NCBI GenBank assembly: GCA_032125735.1
Contig: JAQBBZ010000449.1
Span: 1-19,356, forward strand
DNA: 19,356 nucleotides
Direction of reading: 5' to 3'
DNA from: Labilibaculum sp032125735
GTDB taxonomy: Bacteria; Bacteroidota; Bacteroidia; Bacteroidales; Marinifilaceae
In this document: one piece after another, positions 7,243 to 14,646 of the stretch
How positions within the stretch are numbered: position 1 is the stretch's first letter
Layout: each line of letters starts with the position of its first letter
Made by a program: the position numbers and the translations under genes
The notes under the pieces: model-generated
Seen by the model: only the letters and a program-made list of their open reading frames with translations
What the model was told of the DNA's origin: nothing
Databases searched by the model: none

Positions 7243-8568
7243 ATGATGAGTAAAAGACTCCTAATGCTGTCTTTGTTAGTAGTATTTGTACTAACAAGTG
7301 GTTTTTCTCAAACTGGGAAAATAGAATTTGAAGAGTATGATTTGGATAATGGCTTGCATGTAATTCTTCAGCAAGATCAAACAACTCCTAATATTGTTGT
7401 TTCTGTAATGTATCATGTAGGATCAAAAAATGAAAATCCTGAAATGACTGGGTTTGCTCATTTTTTTGAACATTTAATGTTCGAAGGAACAGAAAATATC
7501 CCTCGTCATGAATACGATAAATATGTGTCACGAGCTGGTGGAGAATTAAATGCCAATACTTCTACTGACAGAACCTACTATTTTGAGATGCTTCCATCAA
7601 ATCAGTTAGCTTTAGGGCTTTGGTTAGAATCGGAAAGAATGTTACATGCGAAGGTTGACGAAATCGGTATCAAAACACAAAAAGGGGTTGTGATTCAAGA
7701 GAAGAAACAACGTTACGACAATCCTCCTTACGGAACAATTCTACCACAAACAATGTCTCATGCGTATACAAAACATCCATATCGTTGGACTCCAATTGGT
7801 GACGAGAATCATATCTTAAATGCTAAGGATGAAGATTTCTTAAATTTTTATAAGGAATTTTATGTGCCAAATAATGCGGTATTAACTTTATGTGGGGATT
7901 TTAAAACTGCAGATGCTAAGAAATTAGTGAATGATTATTTTGCAGAGATACCAAAAGGAACTAAGGAAATTTATCGTCCAAATATTGTTGAGCCAGAGCA
8001 AATGGCAGAGGTAAGAGATACGGTATTTGATAACATTCAACTGCCTGCGGTAATTCAAGCATACCATATGCCTGCTGTTGGAACTGCTGATTTTTACGCG
8101 GTGGATATGTTAGCAAAATTAATGACAGATGGCAAAAGTTCTCGTTTATATAAAACTTTAGTAAGCGAAAAACAATTGGCAATTCAGTTGATGGCATTCC
8201 CTATGCCCAATGAAGAACCAGGTTTAACTTTGGCTTTTGGAATCCCTAATATGGGCGTAAACCCTGACGTTTTGGAAGCCGAAATGGATGCTCAGTTTTC
8301 GATTGTTCGTGAAGAGTTGATATCAGAGAAGGAATATCAGAAATTAAGAAATATGATTGAGAACGAATTGGTAAGTTCTAATGCAACGATTGAAAAGCGT
8401 GCTGAAAATTTAGCCACAGCTTTTACCTACTATAAGGATACTAAAAGGGTAAATAATGAGTTAGACAAGTATTTTGCTGTTACAATAGAGGATATTCGTG
8501 AAGTCGCAAATAAATACTTTGTTCCTGAAAATAGAGTAGTTCTTTATTATTTACCAAAGCAAAATTAA
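7243..8568 (+). CDS. exported M16 zinc metalloprotease (active subunit)
   Basis: 441 residues. The N-terminus (1-22) is a Sec signal peptide with a hydrophobic core LLMLSLLVVFVL and probable cleavage near SGFS/Q. The inverted zinc motif HFFEH (73-77) is complete; Glu153, 76 residues after His77, sits where the third zinc ligand of M16 enzymes falls. The rest shows the two-lobe M16B architecture. Such proteins degrade peptides in the periplasm and usually pair with a catalytically dead partner, which is what the next gene (73 nt downstream) encodes. The start MMSK offers two adjacent Met codons. The substrate is unknown; a role in peptide utilisation fits the neighbouring amino-acid fermentation genes but is not shown. 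Confidence 0.92.
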   Translation: MMSKRLLMLSLLVVFVLTSGFSQTGKIEFEEYDLDNGLHVILQQDQTTPNIVVSVMYHVGSKNENPEMTGFAHFFEHLMFEGTENIPRHEYDKYVSRAGGELNANTSTDRTYYFEMLPSNQLALGLWLESERMLHAKVDEIGIKTQKGVVIQEKKQRYDNPPYGTILPQTMSHAYTKHPYRWTPIGDENHILNAKDEDFLNFYKEFYVPNNAVLTLCGDFKTADAKKLVNDYFAEIPKGTKEIYRPNIVEPEQMAEVRDTVFDNIQLPAVIQAYHMPAVGTADFYAVDMLAKLMTDGKSSRLYKTLVSEKQLAIQLMAFPMPNEEPGLTLAFGIPNMGVNPDVLEAEMDAQFSIVREELISEKEYQKLRNMIENELVSSNATIEKRAENLATAFTYYKDTKRVNNELDKYFAVTIEDIREVANKYFVPENRVVLYYLPKQN

Positions 8569-8641
8569 TTATTAGATGAATATTGATATCTAAAAGATAG
8601 GTATGAGTGAATATTCAAAAAAATAAAAAAAAAGATTAATA

Positions 8642-10705
8642 ATGAGAAATTTATATAGATTATTTGCATTTTTTATCGCACTTAGTTTTGCGGTATCAGC
8701 AAGTGCACAGGTTGATAGAACAAAGGCTCCTGCAGCTGGTCCTGCTCCTAAAATTCAACTGGGAGACTATGATAGTTTTACCCTTAAAAATGGCTTAAAA
8801 GTTTTGGTCGTGGAAAATCATAAACTTCCTAAAGTTGAATTCGCATTGTCCATACTTATCGATCCAATAATTGAAGGAGATAAGGCTGGCTATTTGTCAT
8901 TTGCAGGCGATTTGTTGGATCGAGGAACAACAAATAGAACAGCAGATCAAATTGCTGAAGAAATAGATTTTATTGGCGCTAATTTGGGTGCTAGCGCAGG
9001 AGGGGTGCAGGCTAGTGGATTGTCTCGATACAAAGAGAAGATCATTGAATTAATGGCTGATATTACATTGAATCCGTCATTCCCGCAGGATGAATTCGAT
9101 AAAATTGTGAAGCAGTATTTATCAGGTTTGGAAGCAAATAAAACGGATCCACAATCTATTGCAAAAAATGTTAGAAGCAGAGTTGTTTATGGCGAAAATC
9201 ATCCTTACGGTGATATTGCTACTGAAGCTACAGTTAATAACATAACTATTGACGATTGTGAAAAATATTATTCTACCTATTTTAAACCAAATGTTGCTTT
9301 GATGGCAATAGTTGGTGATATCACAACAAAGGAAGCTAAGAAATTGGTTGAGAAATACTTTGGCGAGTGGAAAAAGGCTGAAGTTCCAACGCATAAGTAT
9401 GAGATGCCTGCTAAAATTGTAGGGAGAAGAATCGTTTTAGCAAATAAGGATGCAGCCCCACAATCGAATATTCAAATTGTAAATTGGATAGATTTGAAGA
9501 AAGGTGATCCAGATGTGATTCCAGCGTCTGTTATGAATTCGATGTTGGGACGTGGTTTTTTAGGATTATTAAATAAAAATCTTCGGGAAGATAAAGCGTA
9601 TACTTATGGCGCTTATTCGGGACTTTCGTCGGATATGTTAGTGGGTAAGTTTTTTGCAGGCTCTGAAGTAAAAGCAAGTGTTACAGATAGTGCATTAATT
9701 GAAATTGCTCACGAAATGAATTTTATTCGCGATCAGAAGCTGACTCAGGATCATTTGGATATGACCAAGGCAACTTTGGCTGGTGATTTTGCACGATCAT
9801 TAGAAGATCCTTCAACCATTGCTGACTTTGCTATGGCTATTGAGCGTTATCATTTGCCTGCAGATTACTATGCAACATACCTGGAAAAACTTGATAAAGT
9901 AACACTAGAAGATGTTCAGGCTATGGCAAACAAGTATATTGATCCTAATAATGCTATTTATCTAGTGGTTGGTGATCAAAAATATAAGAATTGTTTGACG
10001 AAATTAAGTTCAACTAATACTGTTGAGGAGTATGATTATAAAGGTGATCTTGTAAAACAAGATCCTAATGCAATACCAGAAGGTTTAACATGCAAGTCTG
10101 TTATTGAAAATTATGTTACAGCAATTGGGGGGCGCGATAATTGGTCAGCGGTAAAAGATCTTAGCATGAAAGGTGAGATGAAAATGGGACCAATGAGTAT
10201 CAATGTTGAATCTGCATATAAAAACAATAGTAAGTATAGCATGAAAATGGTCATGAATGGTCAGGTGATGCAATCAGTTATTTATAATGGAACTTCGGCT
10301 AAGATTACTGCTATGGGACAAGAGAAGCAAGCTGATGAGGCTGATTTGGGAAAGTATAAAATTCTAGCTCAAATCTGTCCGGAGTTAAATATGCAAGAGC
10401 TTGGTTATGAGATGAGAATTGTAGGTGCAGAAGATATTGATGGTGAAAAAGCTTATAAGCTTGAAATTACCGATGCTGGAGGAGAGTCAAGATATGACTT
10501 CTTTTCAGTTGATTCAGGTTTAAAGTTAAAAACAATCATGCAACAAGATGGAATGAGTATTGTAATGCTTTACAGAGAATACAAGGAAGTTAATGGTGTA
10601 AAATATCCTTACTTAACGGTTACCAAAATGGGGCCTCAGGAAATGCCATTAACAATTACAGAATTATCTGTAAATAAAGGGGTTGAGGATTCGGTTTTTA
10701 ACTAG
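8642..10705 (+). CDS. exported M16-family inactive subunit fused to a C-terminal LolA-like domain
   Basis: 687 residues, longer than the usual M16B subunit of about 430-450. A signal peptide (1-22, ending SASAQ) is present. Residues about 40-460 form an M16 repeat pair, but the HxxEH position reads LSFAGDLL (85-92), so no zinc site exists. LREDKAYTYGAYSG (314-327) is the R/Y motif typical of the non-catalytic partner. From about residue 484 a separate domain follows (CKSVIENYVTAIGG, then beta-rich repeats ending KMGPQEMPLTITEL), resembling the periplasmic lipoprotein-carrier or LolA-like domains common in Bacteroidetes. The natural reading is a heterodimer with the upstream protease. It ends with a terminator at 10727-10755. 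Confidence 0.88.
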   Translation: MRNLYRLFAFFIALSFAVSASAQVDRTKAPAAGPAPKIQLGDYDSFTLKNGLKVLVVENHKLPKVEFALSILIDPIIEGDKAGYLSFAGDLLDRGTTNRTADQIAEEIDFIGANLGASAGGVQASGLSRYKEKIIELMADITLNPSFPQDEFDKIVKQYLSGLEANKTDPQSIAKNVRSRVVYGENHPYGDIATEATVNNITIDDCEKYYSTYFKPNVALMAIVGDITTKEAKKLVEKYFGEWKKAEVPTHKYEMPAKIVGRRIVLANKDAAPQSNIQIVNWIDLKKGDPDVIPASVMNSMLGRGFLGLLNKNLREDKAYTYGAYSGLSSDMLVGKFFAGSEVKASVTDSALIEIAHEMNFIRDQKLTQDHLDMTKATLAGDFARSLEDPSTIADFAMAIERYHLPADYYATYLEKLDKVTLEDVQAMANKYIDPNNAIYLVVGDQKYKNCLTKLSSTNTVEEYDYKGDLVKQDPNAIPEGLTCKSVIENYVTAIGGRDNWSAVKDLSMKGEMKMGPMSINVESAYKNNSKYSMKMVMNGQVMQSVIYNGTSAKITAMGQEKQADEADLGKYKILAQICPELNMQELGYEMRIVGAEDIDGEKAYKLEITDAGGESRYDFFSVDSGLKLKTIMQQDGMSIVMLYREYKEVNGVKYPYLTVTKMGPQEMPLTITELSVNKGVEDSVFN

Positions 10706-10726
10706 AAATGTTAAAAACTTAAATGT

Positions 10727-10755
10727 AAAAAAGACTGCAATTTGTAGTCTTTTTT
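10727..10755 (+). terminator. rho-independent terminator after the M16 pair
   Basis: AAAAAAGACT (10727-10736) pairs with AGTCTTTTTT (10746-10755); G-U and C-G pairs (10737-10738 with 10743-10744) extend the stem, leaving a short A/T loop. The T tract is part of the 3' arm. Confidence 0.85.
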
Positions 10756-10817
10756 ATTGGGTATTTTGACTGTAATTTTTATTGTTCCAGATAGAGGAAG
10801 AAATAATTTTAAAATCC

Positions 10818-10847
10818 TTTGTATATTCAATTTAATATTTACCTTTG
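10818..10847 (+). promoter_or_regulatory. consensus Bacteroidetes promoter of an intergenic transcript
   Basis: TTTG (10818-10821), an 18-bp spacer and TACCTTTG (10840-10847) form a perfect -33/-7 pair. No conventional gene follows on the plus strand before the terminator at 10961-10987, so this promoter appears dedicated to the short RNA described at 10851-10987. Confidence 0.82.
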
Positions 10848-10902
10848 CACTCCGATTCAGGAGTGTAGTGGTTAGGCATGGTGATTGAATCGGAATTTCC
10901 TT

Positions 10903-10962
10903 ATGAGTATATATGGTTTTAGGGTTAAAACTTCGTATTGGAAATCATTTTGGGTTAGATAA
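10903..10962 (+). CDS. possible 19-residue aromatic, cationic micropeptide within the intergenic transcript
   Basis: ATG 10903 to TAA 10960-10962 encodes MSIYGFRVKTSYWKSFWVR. Six of 19 residues are aromatic and four are Arg or Lys, and the stop codon overlaps the first bases of the terminator stem. No Shine-Dalgarno is visible, as is normal here. An ORF this short can arise by chance; the only support is its fit between promoter and terminator and its uneven composition. Confidence 0.25.
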   Translation: MSIYGFRVKTSYWKSFWVR

Positions 10963-10987
10963 AAGGCTGGTGGGGACCAGCCTTTTT
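10961..10987. terminator. strong, probably bidirectional terminator
   Basis: AAAAGGCTGGT (10961-10971) pairs perfectly with ACCAGCCTTTT (10976-10986) around GGGG. T residues run 10983-10987 on the plus strand and the A run 10961-10964 gives a U tract on the minus strand. It can therefore end both the intergenic RNA and the convergent gmk-nadD transcript, whose stop codon is at 10992. Confidence 0.85.
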
Positions 10988-10991
10988 CATT

Positions 10992-11570
10992 TTATAGTTT
11001 TTCGTAAAAATGCATCTCCTTCAGGTAGTTATGTGCCTTCTCGGGCATAAAGTAAGGAATGTTTTTTTTCTCTTTTATTGCTTCTCGAATAAAACTTGAT
11101 GAGATTTCTATTAAGGGAGCAGCTACAATGTAAATATTGCCATCCAGACTAATGTCTTCACTTCTGAAATTAGGTCGGGGATAGACAAATAAATCATGAT
11201 TTTTTAGAATTAATTCATGATTCTTCCATTTTGAAAAGCTTTTTAGATTATCTGATCCGATAATTAATGAAAATTGATGAGACGGATTCTTTTCTTTAAG
11301 ATAGGTAAGCGTATCAATTGTAAAAGAAGGTTGTGGCATCCCAAATTCAATATTAGAAGCCTTGAAATTTGGATAGCGTTCAATTGCCTTGTTAACTAAT
11401 TCAAGGCGATGGTAATCGGCTAAGAGACCGCTCTTATTCTTGAATGGATTCTGAGGACTAACTACAAACCATATTTGTTCTAAATCGGTATATTCTGCCA
11501 TGTAATTCGCAATAGCGAGATGGCCGATATGGATTGGATTAAACGATCCGAAAAACAGTCCTATTTTCAT
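10992..11570 (-). CDS. nadD: nicotinate-nucleotide adenylyltransferase
   Basis: 192 residues, normal for NadD. The nucleotidyltransferase signature GSFNPIHIGH (8-17) is complete. PSFTIDTL (81-88) and GSDNLKSFSKWK (105-116) match the substrate-binding segments, and the C-terminal ISSSFIR motif (156-162) replaces the common ISST-x-IR with a conservative change. The enzyme joins ATP and nicotinate mononucleotide to give deamido-NAD in the cytoplasm. It lies 17 nt downstream of gmk on the same strand and is almost certainly co-transcribed with it; its transcript ends at the bidirectional hairpin 10961-10987. Confidence 0.95.
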   Translation of the reverse strand: MKIGLFFGSFNPIHIGHLAIANYMAEYTDLEQIWFVVSPQNPFKNKSGLLADYHRLELVNKAIERYPNFKASNIEFGMPQPSFTIDTLTYLKEKNPSHQFSLIIGSDNLKSFSKWKNHELILKNHDLFVYPRPNFRSEDISLDGNIYIVAAPLIEISSSFIREAIKEKKNIPYFMPEKAHNYLKEMHFYEKL

Positions 11571-11587
11571 CCGATTTAGTCTTGTGA

Positions 11588-12166
11588 TTATTGGTTTAGA
11601 AAATTTATTAATGTGGCTTCCGCTTCCGCAAGAGCCTCTTCCAGCTTATCGTTAACAATTACTTTATCAAATTGATCTGAGAAAGCTAATTCAAATTTAA
11701 ACTTTTCAACTCGTTTGGCAATTACTTCATCCGAATCGGTATTTCGATTACGCAATCGGTTTTCAAGTTCAGAAATAGATGGTGGCTTTATGAATATAGC
11801 TAAAGCTTCCTCTTTATAAAATTTCTTGATATTTGTACCGCCAACAACATCAACATCAAAAATTACATTGTTGCCTTCTTCTCTAATTTTTTCAACTTCA
11901 CTTTTCAGCGTTCCATAAAAGCAGCCTTCGTATACCTCTTCCCATTCAAGGAATTCATTATTGTCAATTTTAGCTTTGAATTCTTCAGCTGACATAAAAT
12001 GATAGTCTTTACCATCAATTTCATTCGCTCTTTTTGCCCTGCTTGTTGCTGAAATTGAGAATTCTAACTTGAAATCCTGCTTTAATAGATGTTGGACTAT
12101 TGTTGTTTTTCCAGATCCGCTTGGAGCAGAAAATATGAATAATTTCCCTGGCATTTGATATTGCAT
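11588..12166 (-). CDS. gmk: guanylate kinase
   Basis: 192 residues. The P-loop APSGSGKT (14-21), the GMP-binding region SATSRAKRANEIDGKDYHF (39-57), the YGT segment (84-86) and DVDVVGG (104-110) identify guanylate kinase, which phosphorylates GMP to GDP. Met1 (12166) is used here; Met5 (12154) is an alternative start still well ahead of the P-loop. It is preceded by an intrinsic terminator hairpin (12185-12214) only 18 bp upstream and followed by nadD after 17 nt. The order yicC-gmk-nadD is a common Bacteroidetes arrangement. Confidence 0.95.
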   Translation of the reverse strand: MQYQMPGKLFIFSAPSGSGKTTIVQHLLKQDFKLEFSISATSRAKRANEIDGKDYHFMSAEEFKAKIDNNEFLEWEEVYEGCFYGTLKSEVEKIREEGNNVIFDVDVVGGTNIKKFYKEEALAIFIKPPSISELENRLRNRNTDSDEVIAKRVEKFKFELAFSDQFDKVIVNDKLEEALAEAEATLINFLNQ

Positions 12167-12184
12167 TATTGAGATTAGTATTAT

Positions 12185-12214
12185 AAAAAAGCGTAGAGTG
12201 ACTAACCCTACGCT
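12185..12214 (-). terminator. intrinsic terminator between yicC and gmk (minus strand)
   Basis: Read on the minus strand, AGCGTAGGGT pairs with ACTCTACGCT (10 bp, one G-U) around a 5-nt loop and is followed by six T (plus-strand A run 12185-12190). It lies 22 bp past the yicC stop and 18 bp before the gmk start. A weak promoter (TTG, 19-bp spacer, TATTTTAG, one mismatch to TAnnTTTG) overlaps the yicC stop just upstream, so gmk transcripts may start before the hairpin and meet it as an attenuator. Confidence 0.8.
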
Positions 12215-12236
12215 AAAATATGATTTATTGTAATAA

Positions 12237-13115
12237 TTACAAGACGTTTAAAAGCTGTTCTTTGATTTTCTCCAATTCATCTTTCATATCAATTACAATC
12301 TTTTGGATGTTTGTATCATTGGCTTTAGAACCTAAAGTATTGATTTCACGTCCAATTTCCTGAGCAATAAAACCTAATTTTTTACCCTCGGCGTTTCCTG
12401 CATTCGATGTTTCCATAAAATACTTACAATGGTTGGCAAGACGAACTTTTTCTTCGGTAATATCTAATTTTTCCAGATAATAGATGATTTCTTGTTCGAA
12501 GCGATTTTTATCTACATTCTGTTTTTCAACAAAATCTCTTAAATTATCATTAATTCGAGTACGAACAGTTTCAATTCTTTCCTCCTCGTATTGAGGAACT
12601 TCAGCTAAAAGATTCTCAATTTTTGTAATTCTGGCAAAAATATCTTCCTGAAGAGCATTTCCTTCCTGATTACGAAAATCCATTATGCCTGCAAGGGCAG
12701 TTTTAAATCCTTCAAAAATCAGGTTCCATTCTTCCTCATTCAATTCTTGATATTCTACTTTGAGAGCATCTGGTAACTTAACGATGGTTTGAAGAAGAGG
12801 TTCATTCTCAATGTTAATTCCAAGATCCTGCGCTAGCTCATTTAACTGCTTATAGTAAGCTTCAACAATAGGTTTGTTGATTTTAGTTTCTTTGTCTGTA
12901 CCAACACTTTCAATAAAAATGGAAAGTTCTACTTTCCCTCGCTCCAGTTTGTTTTTGATTTCATTCCTTATTACCAGGTCTTTTTCTTTGTAAAGATTTG
13001 GCATTCGGGTATTTATATCTAGTTGTTTACTGTTTAAGGATTTGATTTCAATTGAAATCTTTTTATTTTCCAGTTCAAGAATGGCTTTTCCAAAGCCTGT
13101 CATCGATATTAACAT
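12237..13115 (-). CDS. yicC: YicC-family endoribonuclease
   Basis: 292 residues, the usual YicC/YloC length. It opens with the diagnostic MLISMTGFGKA, continues with the N-terminal YicC domain (IEIKSLNSKQLDI at about 22-34), and ends in the DUF1732-type C-terminal region with GREINTLGSKANDTNIQ followed by an acidic/basic helix. Family members are cytoplasmic RNases implicated in small-RNA turnover. It is first in the cluster with gmk and nadD but separated from gmk by a terminator. It has its own likely promoter at 13136-13166, 21 bp upstream of the ATG. Confidence 0.93.
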   Translation of the reverse strand: MLISMTGFGKAILELENKKISIEIKSLNSKQLDINTRMPNLYKEKDLVIRNEIKNKLERGKVELSIFIESVGTDKETKINKPIVEAYYKQLNELAQDLGINIENEPLLQTIVKLPDALKVEYQELNEEEWNLIFEGFKTALAGIMDFRNQEGNALQEDIFARITKIENLLAEVPQYEEERIETVRTRINDNLRDFVEKQNVDKNRFEQEIIYYLEKLDITEEKVRLANHCKYFMETSNAGNAEGKKLGFIAQEIGREINTLGSKANDTNIQKIVIDMKDELEKIKEQLLNVL

Positions 13116-13135
13116 ATTTGGGCTATTTATTTCAG

Positions 13136-13166
13136 TAAAGGTAAGAGTTTGAAGTGGATTTACAAA
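13136..13166 (-). promoter_or_regulatory. probable promoter of yicC
   Basis: On the minus strand: TTTG (plus 13163-13166), a 19-bp spacer and TACCTTTA (plus 13136-13143), one base from the TAnnTTTG consensus. An inverted repeat GTTTGA/TCAAAC (13147-13152/13167-13172) spans the -33 box and could be an operator. The rest of the 132-bp gap between the MATE gene and yicC shows no gene or clear terminator. Confidence 0.55.
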
Positions 13167-13247
13167 TCAAACCCTTATTACTTACAGTTGAGTGCATGGT
13201 ATTTTTATTTATTGACTTGCTGTGATTGTTTATTGTTAAAATATAGA

Positions 13248-14594
13248 TTATGAGCCGTTTCGAGGCAGTGCGATAAGTTTTGTTTTCCAACGACCAGTTC
13301 GGTAGTAAAGGTATGAGAAGATTGTTCCCATTGACCAGCCAAGGGGTATTGACCACCAAATCCCCGTTTCTCCCATCTTTGAAGATAGAAAATAGGCTCC
13401 GGGAATACGAATGATCCACAGTGAAAACAGCGTAATGAACATTGGGATTAGTGTATCCCCAGCACCTCTTAAAACACCATTCGTGGTGAACATGGTTGAG
13501 AAGAGGAGGTAAAAGGAACTTACAATGATCAAGTATTTCTCCCCAATGGCAATTACGTTTGCATCTGTTGTGAATAGTTTCATTAAGTGACTGCCAAATA
13601 AGATTATTATAGCGGTCATTAATAGGCAAAATACATTCGACATGATAAATGTGACCTTAAATCCCTGCCGAACCCGGTCAATTTTATTGGCACCTAAATT
13701 CTGGCCAACAAATGCAGCAACAGCCTGGGAAAAATTCATAGCTGGCAGCATAGCCAACGAATCAATTCTACCAGCTGCAGTATAGGCTGCTATAACATCG
13801 GTTCCAAATGTGTTTACAATCCCCAATAATGCCATCATTCCCAAGGCAACAAATGTGTGCTGAAGGCCTGAAGGGATACCAATTTTTAAACTCTTAATGA
13901 ATATTTCTTTATCAAATACCAGTTTGAAAAGTGAAAAATTAAGAATGCTATGGGTTCTGTTTAGGTAAATTATACCTGAAATAAATGCACCACTTTGAGC
14001 AATAACGGTTGCCCAAGCAGCTCCTGCAATTCCCCATTTAAATACCATTACAAATAGTAAATCGAATATGATGTTAAAAATAGAAGCCAGTATTAGAAAG
14101 AAAAGCGGTGTTTTCGAATCACCAAGTCCCCGAAGAACCGAACTGGTTCCACTAAATCCGAAAAACATCACCATTCCGACCATGTATACGTTTAGGTAGC
14201 TTGTTGCCTGAGGTATTAATTCTGCAGGTAATTGTAAAAGAAGAAAAAGGTCTTCACTAAAATAGATTCCGAGTATAGAGATGAAAATGCCAGTACTGAA
14301 TAGGAAAATATACATGGTATCAATAGCTCTCTTTACTCTATCGATGTCTTTTGCGCCGTAATATTGAGATATTACTATTGAAAAGCCGGAACCGATTCCA
14401 ATCAATAAGGCGATTAGCGTGAATATTATTGGAAATGATGCACCTACAGATGCAAGGGCTTCTTTACCCAGAACCTTTCCCACAATTATACTGTCTACGA
14501 TATTATAGAGCTGCTGAAACACATTGCCCAACAACATGGGTAAGGTGAAATTCAGTATAAGTTTGGTAATGTTTCCTGTGGTAAAATCTTTCAT
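13248..14594 (-). CDS. MATE-family multidrug/metabolite efflux transporter
   Basis: 448 residues with about twelve membrane helices and no signal peptide. The N-terminus (ITKLILNFTLPMLLGNVFQQ, then YNIVDSIIVGKVLG) and the repeat-internal SGTSSVLRGLGDSKTPLFF, echoed in the second half by NGVLRGAGDTLIPMF, are hallmark MATE segments from the two six-helix bundles. These proteins export cationic or other small molecules using Na+ or H+ gradients across the inner membrane. It follows the ABC-F gene by 52 nt on the same strand with no promoter visible between, so co-transcription is likely. The substrate cannot be predicted. Confidence 0.93.
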   Translation of the reverse strand: MKDFTTGNITKLILNFTLPMLLGNVFQQLYNIVDSIIVGKVLGKEALASVGASFPIIFTLIALLIGIGSGFSIVISQYYGAKDIDRVKRAIDTMYIFLFSTGIFISILGIYFSEDLFLLLQLPAELIPQATSYLNVYMVGMVMFFGFSGTSSVLRGLGDSKTPLFFLILASIFNIIFDLLFVMVFKWGIAGAAWATVIAQSGAFISGIIYLNRTHSILNFSLFKLVFDKEIFIKSLKIGIPSGLQHTFVALGMMALLGIVNTFGTDVIAAYTAAGRIDSLAMLPAMNFSQAVAAFVGQNLGANKIDRVRQGFKVTFIMSNVFCLLMTAIIILFGSHLMKLFTTDANVIAIGEKYLIIVSSFYLLFSTMFTTNGVLRGAGDTLIPMFITLFSLWIIRIPGAYFLSSKMGETGIWWSIPLGWSMGTIFSYLYYRTGRWKTKLIALPRNGS

Positions 14595-14646
14595 TTAATT
14601 CTGTCTGGAGCAACTTGGCTTAGCTACTTAAATTCGAGATTGAAAT

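Larger units (their letters stand above)
10851..10987 (+). ncRNA. candidate structured small RNA (about 137 nt), unknown family
   Basis: The unit lies between the M16 terminator and nadD. It is bounded by a consensus promoter and an intrinsic terminator. The predicted 5' end coincides with a perfect 9-bp stem TCCGATTCA (10851-10859) / TGAATCGGA (10886-10894). A second irregular hairpin pairs ATTTCC (10895-10900) with GGAAAT (10940-10945) and encloses GTTTTA/TAAAAC (10916-10921/10926-10931, loop GGGT). CACTCC/GGAGTG (10848-10853/10860-10865) is a competing hairpin whose loop GATTCA could instead pair with TGAATC at 10886-10891. The size and promoter-to-terminator design recall Bacteroidetes sRNA classes such as 6S-like RNAs, but I cannot assign one. 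It also contains a 19-codon ORF (10903-10962). Confidence 0.6.

Noticed and set aside
10860..10885. tRNA-like D-arm (GTGTAGTGGTTAGGCATGG) and 8-bp acceptor-like stem in the orphan RNA
   Set aside because: Only 42 nt lie between the stem arms, with no anticodon or T arm and no GGTTCGAA-type sequence; it is not a tRNA gene.
13132..13629. 165-codon minus-strand frame overlapping the MATE gene
   Set aside because: It lies in another frame of the MATE gene's 3' end, has no recognisable domain and an unnatural composition, and the MATE frame is clearly the real one.
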